The notes under the pieces were generated by a model that worked only from the letters and a program-made list of their open reading frames with translations, was not told the DNA's origin and made no database searches. A stretch of DNA of 30,485 nt, taken from a virus. Of the stretch, positions 16,601-24,000 are shown piece by piece (within the stretch, counting starts at the first letter, position 1; each line of letters begins with the position of its first letter). The translations under genes and the position numbers were made by a program. Location of the stretch: positions 1 to 30,485 of IMG/VR virus record IMGVR_UViG_3300046504_000144, one strand, 5' to 3'.

Positions 16601-17663
16601 GAAAATTATCTTGTCCCATTGCATTATCAGTAGAGTATAAAGCACTACCATCTTCTTTTAAATATACAATTTCACCTAAAGGTTCTCTGTCATAAAATTT
16701 TTGTTCAATAAGATATTCTTGAAGTTTCAATAAATTTTCATAAAATTTCTTTTTATTTTTAACATGATTCAAAGTTTCGTCAATATTATTTACACAATTA
16801 TGAAATTCATCGACTATATATGGTGCGCTCGGCAACACTCTTGTCGGATACTTATCTCTGTCAAGTATAAATGATATAAAACCTTCATTTATTACACCAC
16901 TACCATCGCCTACGCTGTAAGGTATTTGCGCCCACATGCCTCTACGTGTATCTATTGCATCTTGTGGTGGCATATCTCCAAGTATATCATCGTTGCCATC
17001 ATTATTATTATATAATTCATACATTTTGAAACCATAACGATCATTTTTCTTTCTACTTGGATTATAATGAGTATCATATACTTCACCTGTTAATCCATAA
17101 TCAGTTAAAACAATTGTTGGCTGACCATCACGAAGAACTTCACCATATGTGCTTGGTCTACCTAAGTCGCCAGCAGATATTGAATAATTTGACATTATGT
17201 CTTGCAATTCAATAACGAATTCATTATTATTTAATGATTCTTCAACATCTGTATCCAGACCAAAAATATTATGACCACCTTTAATGTTATTTTCGTGATT
17301 TCTAAGAAAATAAAATAATTCATTTAAACTTGGAATGCCAGTTAATTGTTTAATTCTACTTTCGTTGACTTTTTTTGCTTTTTCGGAAATAATCCAACTA
17401 CCATTATTATTACTTTCTAAAACTTTCGTAACTATATTGTGGGTGTCATGATATGAACCAATGTTTATTTCAGCTTCATTTTGAGCAACACCTTTAGCAT
17501 TCTTTGCTAATTTAAAAACTTTAGTGCCGTCAATATCATAAACAATTCTACCTGACCCACTACCTATTCTTTGAAAATATCGATTAGCAAATTCGATTTT
17601 CTTTGCAAATGATTGTATTTCTTCAAATTCATCCAATAATTTTAAGAAGTTATCGTAAGTCAT
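13635..17663 (-). CDS. Giant multidomain fusion: kinase-like fold, unknown domains, CCA-adding nucleotidyltransferase
   Basis: A 1342-residue protein. Residues about 30-200 have a kinase-like fold: Gly-rich IGSGSGRIVYD, Lys51 in KVFKLAKN, Glu63/65, and IVLTDYGLTGEVY in the DFG position; an HRD loop is not evident. Residues 415-435 carry a Cys pair in CRLAGNGNTSTACNQGD. Residues 500-555 contain HGGYLNDRTPEEAREIGRLL. Residues 664-706 contain LLHERTESFIIRHYGYEYDD then AHEIANKVE, with spaced His/Glu like a degenerate metalloprotease. Residues 945-1342 are a complete class II CCA-adding/poly(A) polymerase module: GGAVRD (972-977), DLDIL (987-991), EDIDIAI, RRDFTINAIA, DPFGGQEDL, RMLRAVQFASRFGF and a C-terminal GNDLMELGLQGKAVG. 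Eight Leu/Ile-Asn-Glu tripeptides occur, one (ILNEGQ) immediately before the CCA domain. Probably a processed virion polyprotein; that is inference. Confidence 0.85.
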   Translation of the reverse strand: MTYDNFLKLLDEFEEIQSFAKKIEFANRYFQRIGSGSGRIVYDIDGTKVFKLAKNAKGVAQNEAEINIGSYHDTHNIVTKVLESNNNGSWIISEKAKKVNESRIKQLTGIPSLNELFYFLRNHENNIKGGHNIFGLDTDVEESLNNNEFVIELQDIMSNYSISAGDLGRPSTYGEVLRDGQPTIVLTDYGLTGEVYDTHYNPSRKKNDRYGFKMYELYNNNDGNDDILGDMPPQDAIDTRRGMWAQIPYSVGDGSGVINEGFISFILDRDKYPTRVLPSAPYIVDEFHNCVNNIDETLNHVKNKKKFYENLLKLQEYLIEQKFYDREPLGEIVYLKEDGSALYSTDNAMGQDNFPVHNNIDTSPLIRNDLDANRDKNNEDLEYHNVVGDATKDQYMLDERQLSSMAGSSTVEVKQKCRLAGNGNTSTACNQGDIRNLNIKPLKEEISAKEAYTDEGALKTVLNGKRKIGFVHINKPIAQKLEKLKIGVIPVRMTSQNTMTAIIYRDKVKAYLLYEIAKKHGGYLNDRTPEEAREIGRLLEYKEEDINEFIHKNYGVIPDKSPDDFNDLAENASLDFWDLNEGNFPAFEKDIQQDLTTHQLDKKYIRSYQDGEHTYNVYAVNGDQVRDSGFIEWVDGGNHWVDADLPKKEQKYAKHIGENDYWIDDVFMVKPADFEAILLHERTESFIIRHYGYEYDDAHEIANKVELMFRKKIPEGANRALAEKIYDIFVANFKPEKSKQKHKPVNESIADVAAEKQFGIQHPDTDFETQFSKEQNIENKEEIIYITSNDRSYSNVAMIKNPKSWRNIGNSVRGVIDSTGNLYIELVSKLIHEDIINELSRLNLIKYQSDWDKKLPESFITVQRHRKTNNIFLGESTSTMYPDEFRPKTNYWQEIPSNNFAKPVIQKFLDKAKQKNPYINFINETIYEYYKKNKEEDIFENEILNEGQIMALNYLPFKEDVEEAGGKIYSVGGAVRDEILGKESKDLDILITGVPFEKLEEILSKYGAVNAVGKSFGILKFKPKGATEDIDIAIPRTETPTGEGGHQGFDVKSNHALPIEKDLERRDFTINAIAKDAEGNIVDPFGGQEDLKNKVIKVVNPQAFSDDPLRMLRAVQFASRFGFTIDPDTMKMIQENAGRVKEIAPERILTEFEKIVRKCNILTGAILLNETGLLKEIFGRGLNYDFRNTREPFDKVRTMGEFVYLLSKNLVNNPAEFYKNNLKGDENSYKEIKALQLAYESGEATNLIEARSIAHNMYVTSPTSLQSQILPNVIKTAAQELFEGKYPKTVNELAVNGNDLMELGLQGKAVGDMQKSLLLKIYSNKVMNNKEDLLSLAGQNGK

Positions 17664-17683
17664 GTTAAGAATATTAAGTTATT

Positions 17684-17692
17684 AATAAATAC
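17684..17692 (-). promoter_or_regulatory. GTATTTATT element upstream of the giant fusion gene
   Basis: Coding-direction GTATTTATT lies 20 nt before the ATG at 17663 and just downstream of the terminator hairpin at 17707-17738. Confidence 0.5.
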
Positions 17693-17699
17693 AAACTTG

Positions 17700-17738
17700 A
17701 TTATAAAAAGAAAGCGCAATTACAGTTGCGCTTTCTTT
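17700..17738 (-). terminator. Rho-independent terminator overlapping the end of the 226-residue gene
   Basis: A 13-bp perfect stem (17707-17719 with 17726-17738, including AAAGCGCAA / TTGCGCTTT) with a 6-nt loop is followed on the minus strand by a short T-rich tract. The stop codon of the upstream gene (17720-17722) lies in the loop, so the last codons form one arm. Confidence 0.85.
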
Positions 17739-18400
17739 GCTTTATTTTTGTCTGAAATTTCTTTAATAACTTCAATTATAACTGCTCTGATCATTTCTTT
17801 GTTCTCGGTAAGTACTTCTTTGATTCTTTCTGCAGCATACATTTCAATAATTGTACCTTTAATTGCTTCTTCGATAACGGGACCGAAATTATCAATCAAG
17901 TAGTTATCAACAATCTTTTTTACGTTTTCAACCAAATAACCTTCATTTAAATTCATTGGTGATACTGCTGCACCAGCAGTTGGATTAAGATTTTTTTTCT
18001 GACCACCAACATAAGGTGCAATTGAGTCGGCTAATGTTTGTTTGCTTTTATTTTGAAGATCAGTGAATAACTGCTCGTCTCTTTCAGGTGACATCTCAGT
18101 AGCTTTATTGTTTTGAATAGGAAGACGTGCTGGTACTCTGTCAACAACAGCAGTTTCATTAATGTTATGTCGTACCGTTTCTTTATTTTTAATTGCAACT
18201 TGATTTTCAACTAACTTGATTAAATCGGTTGCTGGTGTTTCAACGCCAGTATCATGTGACCTAATCAATTCATATAAAAAAGCATCCCTTGGTGCAATAT
18301 TAGCACCTGTACTTTCACCTAATGGTGATGATGATATGTTTCTTTCTCTTTTGCGATTATCGATCTCGGTTCTAAGTTTATTTAAATCTGGTTTTGCCAT
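17720..18400 (-). CDS. Unknown 226-residue protein, possible head/core component
   Basis: The protein starts MAKPDLNKLRTEIDNRKRER, a basic helical N-terminus, continues with a Pro/Ser/Asn-rich middle and ends in a long helix-rich region from about residue 148: PMNLNEGYLVENVKKIVDNY, followed by a hydrophobic-charged coiled coil (IKGTIIEMYAAERIKEVL ... IIEVIKEISDKNK). An L-N-E-G tripeptide lies exactly where the disordered middle meets the helical C-terminal domain. Size and layout would suit a scaffold/core or internal head protein. It has a promoter-like element 22 nt upstream and a terminator at its end, so it may be a single-gene unit. Not recognised as a known family. Confidence 0.75.
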   Translation of the reverse strand: MAKPDLNKLRTEIDNRKRERNISSSPLGESTGANIAPRDAFLYELIRSHDTGVETPATDLIKLVENQVAIKNKETVRHNINETAVVDRVPARLPIQNNKATEMSPERDEQLFTDLQNKSKQTLADSIAPYVGGQKKNLNPTAGAAVSPMNLNEGYLVENVKKIVDNYLIDNFGPVIEEAIKGTIIEMYAAERIKEVLTENKEMIRAVIIEVIKEISDKNKAKKAQL

Positions 18401-18422
18401 TTTATAAATTTTTATATTTTTT

Positions 18423-18431
18423 TATAAATAC
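18423..18431 (-). promoter_or_regulatory. GTATTTATA element upstream of the 226-residue gene
   Basis: Coding-direction GTATTTATA lies 22 nt before the ATG at 18400, in the 32-nt gap after the WYL-like gene. Confidence 0.55.
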
Positions 18432-18432
18432 T

Positions 18433-19338
18433 CTATTGTTTGAAAAAAGTCTTCTTATCAATAGGATTATTTTCATTTTCTTTAAACATTGACGGATTTT
18501 GTGGAGTTTGCTTTTCGGCAAGACCTTTTACCATTTTATCTTTTTGGTTTTTTGCAAACTGATCTTGTGCTGTTTTATCCACAGGTGTTTTCATAACAAG
18601 CCTATTATATAAATTACTTAAATCATCCACATATGCGTTTTGTGGAAAACTAAGTTTGGTTCTTATATCCTGTAAATTAAAGTTATTTTTATCATCAATT
18701 GCAACAAAAAAATCCGTGATGGGTTTTTTCATAACTCTTTTGGCAATATCATTTAATCCAAGAACATCTGCTTTTGTAATTTGTCGGTTATTTTTATCTG
18801 CGTTTTTATATTTGTCCCATCTCGGCAATTTTTGTCTTGTTGTTGGTATACCGCCCACAGGTATTTTACCGCCAGATGTAACAGATGCAATTATACCACC
18901 TGTCATATCTTTATCATTTTCTTTATATCCTGTTGGTATTTCAACATTTCCTTGAGCATCAATAAATCTTTTACCTGTTGGTATTGCAGAAGTTATATTG
19001 TTAACAAGAAACAATCGCCAACCCGGTTTTGTCAATCCATCCGTATCTACTTCATGTTCATGATGTAATCTATTTCTTGGAGAATCTGATCTAAGGCTAT
19101 CACTTCTACCTTTGTCCTGCCATGCTCTAACAGCTAAATTACCACTTGTATTTACGCCAAGCACAAAAGGTCTTATTGTTCGATAGCCAGTTTCAACTGT
19201 ATTTTCTCCTTTATAATAAATATAGAGAAATTTATGTTGATTAATAGCATCGACAATAACCTTATCACTAACGCCTTCAGTTAATAATTGGCGAAAATGT
19301 TTAACGTTCTCAAATAGTATTTTAGATTCACTGATCAT
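18433..19338 (-). CDS. WYL-domain-like protein
   Basis: A 301-residue protein. Residues about 25-125 have the rhythm of a WYL domain: VIVDAINQHKFLYIYYKGEN, then GYRTIRPFVLGVNTSGNLAV, then RAWQDKGRSDSLR and GWRLFLVNNITSAIPTGKRF. WYL domains bind nucleic acids or nucleotide ligands and regulate defence systems and helicases. The N-terminus MISESKILFENVKHFRQLLT is an amphipathic helix followed by Glu-Gly, similar in layout to capsid-targeting peptides. Residues 130-301 are Lys/Gln/Asn-rich with a Gly-rich turn and no recognised domain. The ATG overlaps the stop of the 79-residue gene (TAATG). A phage virion protein with a WYL domain is unusual; the domain call is moderate. Confidence 0.75.
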   Translation of the reverse strand: MISESKILFENVKHFRQLLTEGVSDKVIVDAINQHKFLYIYYKGENTVETGYRTIRPFVLGVNTSGNLAVRAWQDKGRSDSLRSDSPRNRLHHEHEVDTDGLTKPGWRLFLVNNITSAIPTGKRFIDAQGNVEIPTGYKENDKDMTGGIIASVTSGGKIPVGGIPTTRQKLPRWDKYKNADKNNRQITKADVLGLNDIAKRVMKKPITDFFVAIDDKNNFNLQDIRTKLSFPQNAYVDDLSNLYNRLVMKTPVDKTAQDQFAKNQKDKMVKGLAEKQTPQNPSMFKENENNPIDKKTFFKQ

Positions 19339-19577
19339 TATGCGGTACTCGCATTATATTGTCTGTCTTCTTGATATTTATTTTTCGTGATTTCACATTT
19401 TCTGTCTTTAATATCATCACAGCTACCAATACTACCGTTCAATTCACCTTTGCCTTGTACGTCACCATCAGATAATGCATCTGGGTTACCAGTATTATAT
19501 TGATCATTACAAGTGTAAGAATTTTTTGCGATGCTGCAAGTTTGAAATTGTAAACTAATTCCTTCTAATTTGCTCAT
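19338..19577 (-). CDS. Small 79-residue protein, probably structural
   Basis: Starts MSKLEGISLQFQTCSIAKNS. Four Cys residues occur, and the central segment NTGNPDALSDGDVQGKGE then NGSIGSCDDIKDR has the Gly/Asp-rich turn pattern I associate with short virion-associated proteins of T4-like environmental phages; this is a memory-based impression. It ends with KNKYQEDRQYNAST plus one residue, and its stop overlaps the WYL-like start by one base. A promoter-like element lies 34 nt upstream. Function is not known. Confidence 0.75.
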   Translation of the reverse strand: MSKLEGISLQFQTCSIAKNSYTCNDQYNTGNPDALSDGDVQGKGELNGSIGSCDDIKDRKCEITKNKYQEDRQYNASTA

Positions 19578-19611
19578 TTTTTTATTTTTTATTTAAACTC
19601 AATTATTTTAA

Positions 19612-19620
19612 TATAAATAC
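19612..19620 (-). promoter_or_regulatory. GTATTTATA element upstream of the 79-residue gene
   Basis: Coding-direction GTATTTATA lies 34 nt before the ATG at 19577, in the 46-nt gap after the NUDIX-fusion gene. It probably drives the 79-residue and WYL-like genes. Confidence 0.55.
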
Positions 19621-19623
19621 AAA

Positions 19624-20397
19624 TTAATCGTATTTTTTGAATGCCATTGTAATATATTCTATCAAATGTGGCACAATATCTAAGAATTTCATTTCATCAA
19701 CATCATACCAACCATAATTTGTATTTTCTTCATTTAGCCTTATATCGGTTGGGTCACCCTCATATCGACAAGCAAATATATGTTCAATACTGTCTGGATT
19801 TCTTTGAATACTAAATGATTTAATAAATTTTTTTATTTCTAATCCTGTTTCTTCAGTTATTTCTCTTTCAATTGCTTGTTGTGGAGTCTCATTTTTTTCA
19901 ATCCCACCACCAACTAATGCCCACTTACTTGGTTGCCATATTTTAGGGTCAGAACTTCTTTTTAGTAACAATATCTTATTATCTTCGTCAACAATTACAA
20001 CAACTGCATTCTTTTTCAATTCTTTTTTATCTTCATTTAGTCTTGGTGTCTGTGCTGGTTTTGTGCCAAACATAGTATTAACATTCATATCCTGTTTGAC
20101 GTTCTTTGTCATTTCAACACCTGCCCTGTCGCTTGTTAAGGTTGTTTCAACAAATTGTTTCATTGCATTTCCACCAGCAAGAGCATATTGTATTCTATCT
20201 CCAGTCTGTGGATTGAAATAATCAAAGAAATTTTTCAATCTTTTCATTGCCTGATAAGTAATAGCACCGTTATTAAGCATGAATTTAGCCCTTTTTACGC
20301 CCTCACCTTGAGGATTGGTAATAAGAGTCATTTGGATGCCTTTCAACACGTCTGAGGGTATCTTATACTGCTTATCGAGTAATTGTGAGTTTGCCAT
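19624..20397 (-). CDS. NUDIX hydrolase fused to an unknown N-terminal domain
   Basis: A 257-residue protein in two halves. Residues 1-117 are an unrecognised helical domain (MANSQLLDKQYKIPSDVLKG, FFDYFNPQTGDRIQYALAGG). At residues 119-122 there is RLNE, then from 130 a canonical NUDIX domain: AVVVIVDEDNKILLLKR, WALVGG, and a perfect NUDIX box G-x5-E-x7-R-E-I-T-E-E-T-G-L at residues 164-186. NUDIX enzymes hydrolyse nucleoside diphosphates linked to another moiety (damaged dNTPs, NAD, capped RNA, ADP-ribose). The substrate is unknown. A second LNE occurs inside the NUDIX domain (IRLNEEN). The N-terminal half could be a structural or targeting domain, the L-N-E a processing site; both are inference. 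It follows the 216-residue gene by 1 nt. Confidence 0.85.
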   Translation of the reverse strand: MANSQLLDKQYKIPSDVLKGIQMTLITNPQGEGVKRAKFMLNNGAITYQAMKRLKNFFDYFNPQTGDRIQYALAGGNAMKQFVETTLTSDRAGVEMTKNVKQDMNVNTMFGTKPAQTPRLNEDKKELKKNAVVVIVDEDNKILLLKRSSDPKIWQPSKWALVGGGIEKNETPQQAIEREITEETGLEIKKFIKSFSIQRNPDSIEHIFACRYEGDPTDIRLNEENTNYGWYDVDEMKFLDIVPHLIEYITMAFKKYD

Positions 20398-20398
20398 A

Positions 20399-21049
20399 TT
20401 ATCTTCTTTCCAATAAATTTGTAAGTTTATCCTTATCTTTCTGATCTAATTTACTGATAAGACCAGCAATTTTTTCAAGTTTTTTATCTTTAATATCATT
20501 ATCTTCAGCTTTCTGAGATATTTCATCTTCACCCCTTTTATCTACAAGTTTATCTTCAGCTACATTGTCTTCAATAATTTTATCTTCATTTATTGAATCA
20601 ACTTCATCAATAGGTTCTTTAAATGCTTTTTCAAAATGTGGTTCAACTGCCTTAATAGCTTTTCTTGCCCATGCAATATCTTCTTTTTCACACTGTTCTG
20701 AATGTGGTTCACCAGCAGCTTCTTTTCTATAATCAGGTTTTAATAATTGAGGATTTTTATAATAATATTTTAAGATATCAATACGCTTATCATGCATAAG
20801 TTGTGCCAAATCTTTTAATAATTCTTTTTGTCCCTGATCTTCTTTGCCTTCGAAAAATGGCAATAATGTAAAGCCGAAACGACCTAACATATCGTATCTG
20901 AATGGCTGTTGACCTTTTCCAACATTCATGTCGGTAGTACCGTTTGCTCCTGATTCTAAATCTGCGCCAGTTGAAGGCACGTCATTTCTTCCAATCAGTT
21001 CACCATTTGAATCAATAATTTCAAATAATTGTATTTTTTTTATTTTCAT
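20399..21049 (-). CDS. Unknown acidic protein with possible targeting peptide
   Basis: A 216-residue protein starting MKIKKIQLFEIIDSNGELIG, a short basic amphipathic segment followed by an acidic turn. The middle has RYDMLGRFGFTLLPFFEG and a conserved-looking DKRIDILKYYYKNPQLLKPD. From residue about 148 the protein becomes very acidic and repetitive (SINEDKIIEDNVAEDKLVDK, continuing with Glu/Asp/Lys), then ends in a helix (KLEKIAGLISKLDQ). Such a highly charged C-terminal part is typical of scaffold or internal core proteins. It is the first gene after the DNA polymerase upstream and has a promoter-like element 15 nt before its ATG. Confidence 0.75.
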   Translation of the reverse strand: MKIKKIQLFEIIDSNGELIGRNDVPSTGADLESGANGTTDMNVGKGQQPFRYDMLGRFGFTLLPFFEGKEDQGQKELLKDLAQLMHDKRIDILKYYYKNPQLLKPDYRKEAAGEPHSEQCEKEDIAWARKAIKAVEPHFEKAFKEPIDEVDSINEDKIIEDNVAEDKLVDKRGEDEISQKAEDNDIKDKKLEKIAGLISKLDQKDKDKLTNLLERR

Positions 21050-21064
21050 TAGTGCATATTTTCA

Positions 21065-21073
21065 TATAAATAC
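21065..21073 (-). promoter_or_regulatory. GTATTTATA element upstream of the 216-residue gene
   Basis: Coding-direction GTATTTATA lies 15 nt before the ATG at 21049, in the 34-nt gap following the DNA polymerase gene. It would separate expression of the cargo-like block from the replication operon. Confidence 0.55.
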
Positions 21074-21083
21074 TATTAAATGT

Positions 21084-24000
21084 TTAATATGCACCATCAC
21101 CATCTTCATTTTCACTATCAATATATTCTGCCTCTTCTTCGTCTTCAATACCTTCCATTTGGCTGACATAAAAATCAAGCATTTCACTTGCACTGCTTTC
21201 TTCACGAAAGAGTTCTTCCATTGTCATATCCTCTGGAATATTAAAACGTTTTTTAAATCTGTCAAAATATCTTGCTCTGTTTTGCTTTATAATTTCAATT
21301 TCTTTATCTTTCTCAGATTTAGTGGCTAATGTTATTTCAAGATTTTTAATTCTTTCTTCTTCTTCAGTTTTTTTTCTGTCCAATTCTATTTCAATTTCAC
21401 TCTTTGGAATAACAACATTTTCTCTAATAGTTTCGATAAACACACCATTATGTTTTCCAACAGTATATTCATCACCATATTTAATTAAAACTAAATCACC
21501 TTCTCCGTATTCTTCATTAATTGATTTGATTTTTGGTCTATTACTTGCTATCATTTTTTCATTCAAATAATTTAATGCATGATCATATATTTCATAATAA
21601 ACTTTATTGTCATCATACATTTTAAAACCATTCCATATCTTTCTTGGGTCATAACCCGTTTTATTCCAATATTCAACTTCTTTTTCTTCCAAATGCATTG
21701 ATTCGTCAAAATCATTCAGATCAAAATTTTTCAATCCTAATTCATATGATGCAAAATTTTCACCCCCGCATTTTAAACTAACCTCTTTAGTTTTCTTATC
21801 TTTAACTATCGTAGCTAAAATCTTTTTAGAAACTTCTGGTTCAAAGCCAACAAGCAATGCTGTAACACGTTTATTAAATGCATTTAAATATTTTGCCACA
21901 TTATATTTACCTATCATGTTTGGATTTTCCAATAAATCTTCAGTAGTGATTAGTGTAGCACAATATCTTTCTTCACCAGTCACTTTATCTTTAATAATGC
22001 CCGAATTACCTTCGGATAATTTAGTTCCTGTATTTACATAATAAACAACGCTATCAAGTTCAGGTTCAGGTGGCATATAGTTAGTAACCAATTTCAATTT
22101 ATCTTCAATTGATAACTTATCTTCTGCTCTGGTAAATATTAAAGTTTCTTTATGTTTTTGAAATAACTCTTCTGCAATCTTATTTCTTTTTTCAATCAAA
22201 AGTTCCATGTGCGCTTGTTTTCCTTTCTCCCTTCCATTTTTGTCTTTACCTCTCTTTTTATATGCACTTATTGTTGTTTTTATTTTACTTTTACTTGCAA
22301 TCTTTTTTAATGGAATCTGGCACAAATATAAATTCTCTGCATAATCGGTATAATATTTAACAAATTCATTACCTTTATCATGAAGAATCATATTGAGACC
22401 ATTATCGATGAATTCTTCAATATATCCGGGCATAATTTTCGATTTAATTGTATTACCCGTCAATTTGATTTTTTCTTTCATTTCATTACTCTTCTTATCT
22501 TTTGCCAATGATAAAGTCGCATAATTAATTCTTGAAAGATTTAAACATGAAATTGATTCTCCATCATTATCAATTGACATATAAGGTGGTTTCATTTCTT
22601 CTTTATTGAACTTCTCAATAAGTGCATTCATACCCGTTTTGCCACCATATTGCCACATTTCTTCAATAGTTCCCTCAGTTGTTCCCTCATTAGTTATTCT
22701 AATATTCGTTCTTTCAGGATAATTAAAATTTGTACCATCGGTAACTGCAAGTAATGCAACACAACCAAATTTACTAAACCATGAAATTGCATGTCTTAAA
22801 TGTAATCTACCTGTACAAGTAATGCGTGCTGCACAAACGTTATCTGACCAATTGAATGAAACATCAGAACCTAAAGCACCATATAAAGAGTTATTCAAAA
22901 TCTTTATAGGTAACTGTTTGATTTTGAACATTGCAATATCGGCAGGTGTTAATGATTTGTTTACATATTTTAAATGATATTCAGGGTCAATTTGTTTAAA
23001 TAACATGACTTCTTCATCATCTAATGTAACACCATTCCCCAATTTTTTGTAAATATTACGAGTGGTTGTTAAATACAAAAGTATTTTCTTCATAACGCCA
23101 GTAATATCAAAGATCGGAAATACATCTTCAGTTAATTGTATTGTAGGATAAAGACCAGCAAAGTCAATTTTAATAATTCTTTTTGAAAATCCTGATTTAA
23201 AACATCTTGCAAGACCACCCGCAAACTTTTTCGGCAATTTCACATCTGAAATAGGAATTGCTAAATCATTTTCATAACTCCATGCAGTCATAAGTAAATT
23301 CCAAATACCAGCAGTACCCATTGTACAAATACGTTGATATGTCGTAGGTACTATTTTTGCAAGCATGAATGATGACTGATTATATAATTCATCAACATGT
23401 TCGGTTTCCCAAAGGTCATCAAGCAAATATTGTTTTACGAGATTTTTACCTCCAATAAAACTATTCATTTTTTTTGGAAGTGCTTCTGTTCTAAACCATT
23501 TAACAAAATCTGAGGCATCATTAAGATATGTGTCTCTCATTACAATATAGCGTTCATCAGATAATGTTGCTTTATTTGTCTGTAATGTATATAATTTTTT
23601 TGCAACTATTTGATATTCATTAGGTATTTGTATGTAATTATTGTTTATGTCTATGACAAAAACTTTATTTTCATTAAAAATTCTACCAATGGCATTATCT
23701 TCGCCCGGGATGTAGGTTCTATTAGGTTTCGCTATTTTTTCAAATTTGGCAATGTATTTTAATTTATTTTCTTTTATTTCACTGTTAACTGCAGCAGTTC
23801 TTCTTACTGCATGAAGAATATCAATAATGGAATAACCCCACATTTCTGTAGCCGTATATTTATCTGCAGTATTACCATATTTTACTGAAGTTCTCGGTTT
23901 TCTTTTTAATTGAACTCCTTCTTTAAGACTCGTTGGAATTTTACTCAAATCCATTTTAAGTAATTTTGCTCTACCCAAAATGAACTCAAAGTCAAACATT

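Noticed and set aside
14816-17663. Splitting the 1342-residue gene into two genes with a start at Met950
   Set aside because: The frame is continuous, there is no promoter-like element or ribosome-site signal before the internal ATG, and the upstream frame keeps coding character up to it.
21065-21073. TATAAATAC elements read as T4-type late promoters on the plus strand
   Set aside because: No plus-strand genes exist, and each copy lies just upstream of a minus-strand start, so the coding-strand reading GTATTTATA is preferred. Antisense transcription cannot be fully excluded.
21074-21091. AT-only palindrome after the DNA polymerase gene as a terminator
   Set aside because: Short stem without GC pairs and no clear T-tract; too weak.
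20928-21329. 133-codon open frame on the plus strand spanning a gene gap
   Set aside because: Crosses the promoter-like element and two minus-strand genes; the product is Phe/Ile/Cys-rich without domain pattern.
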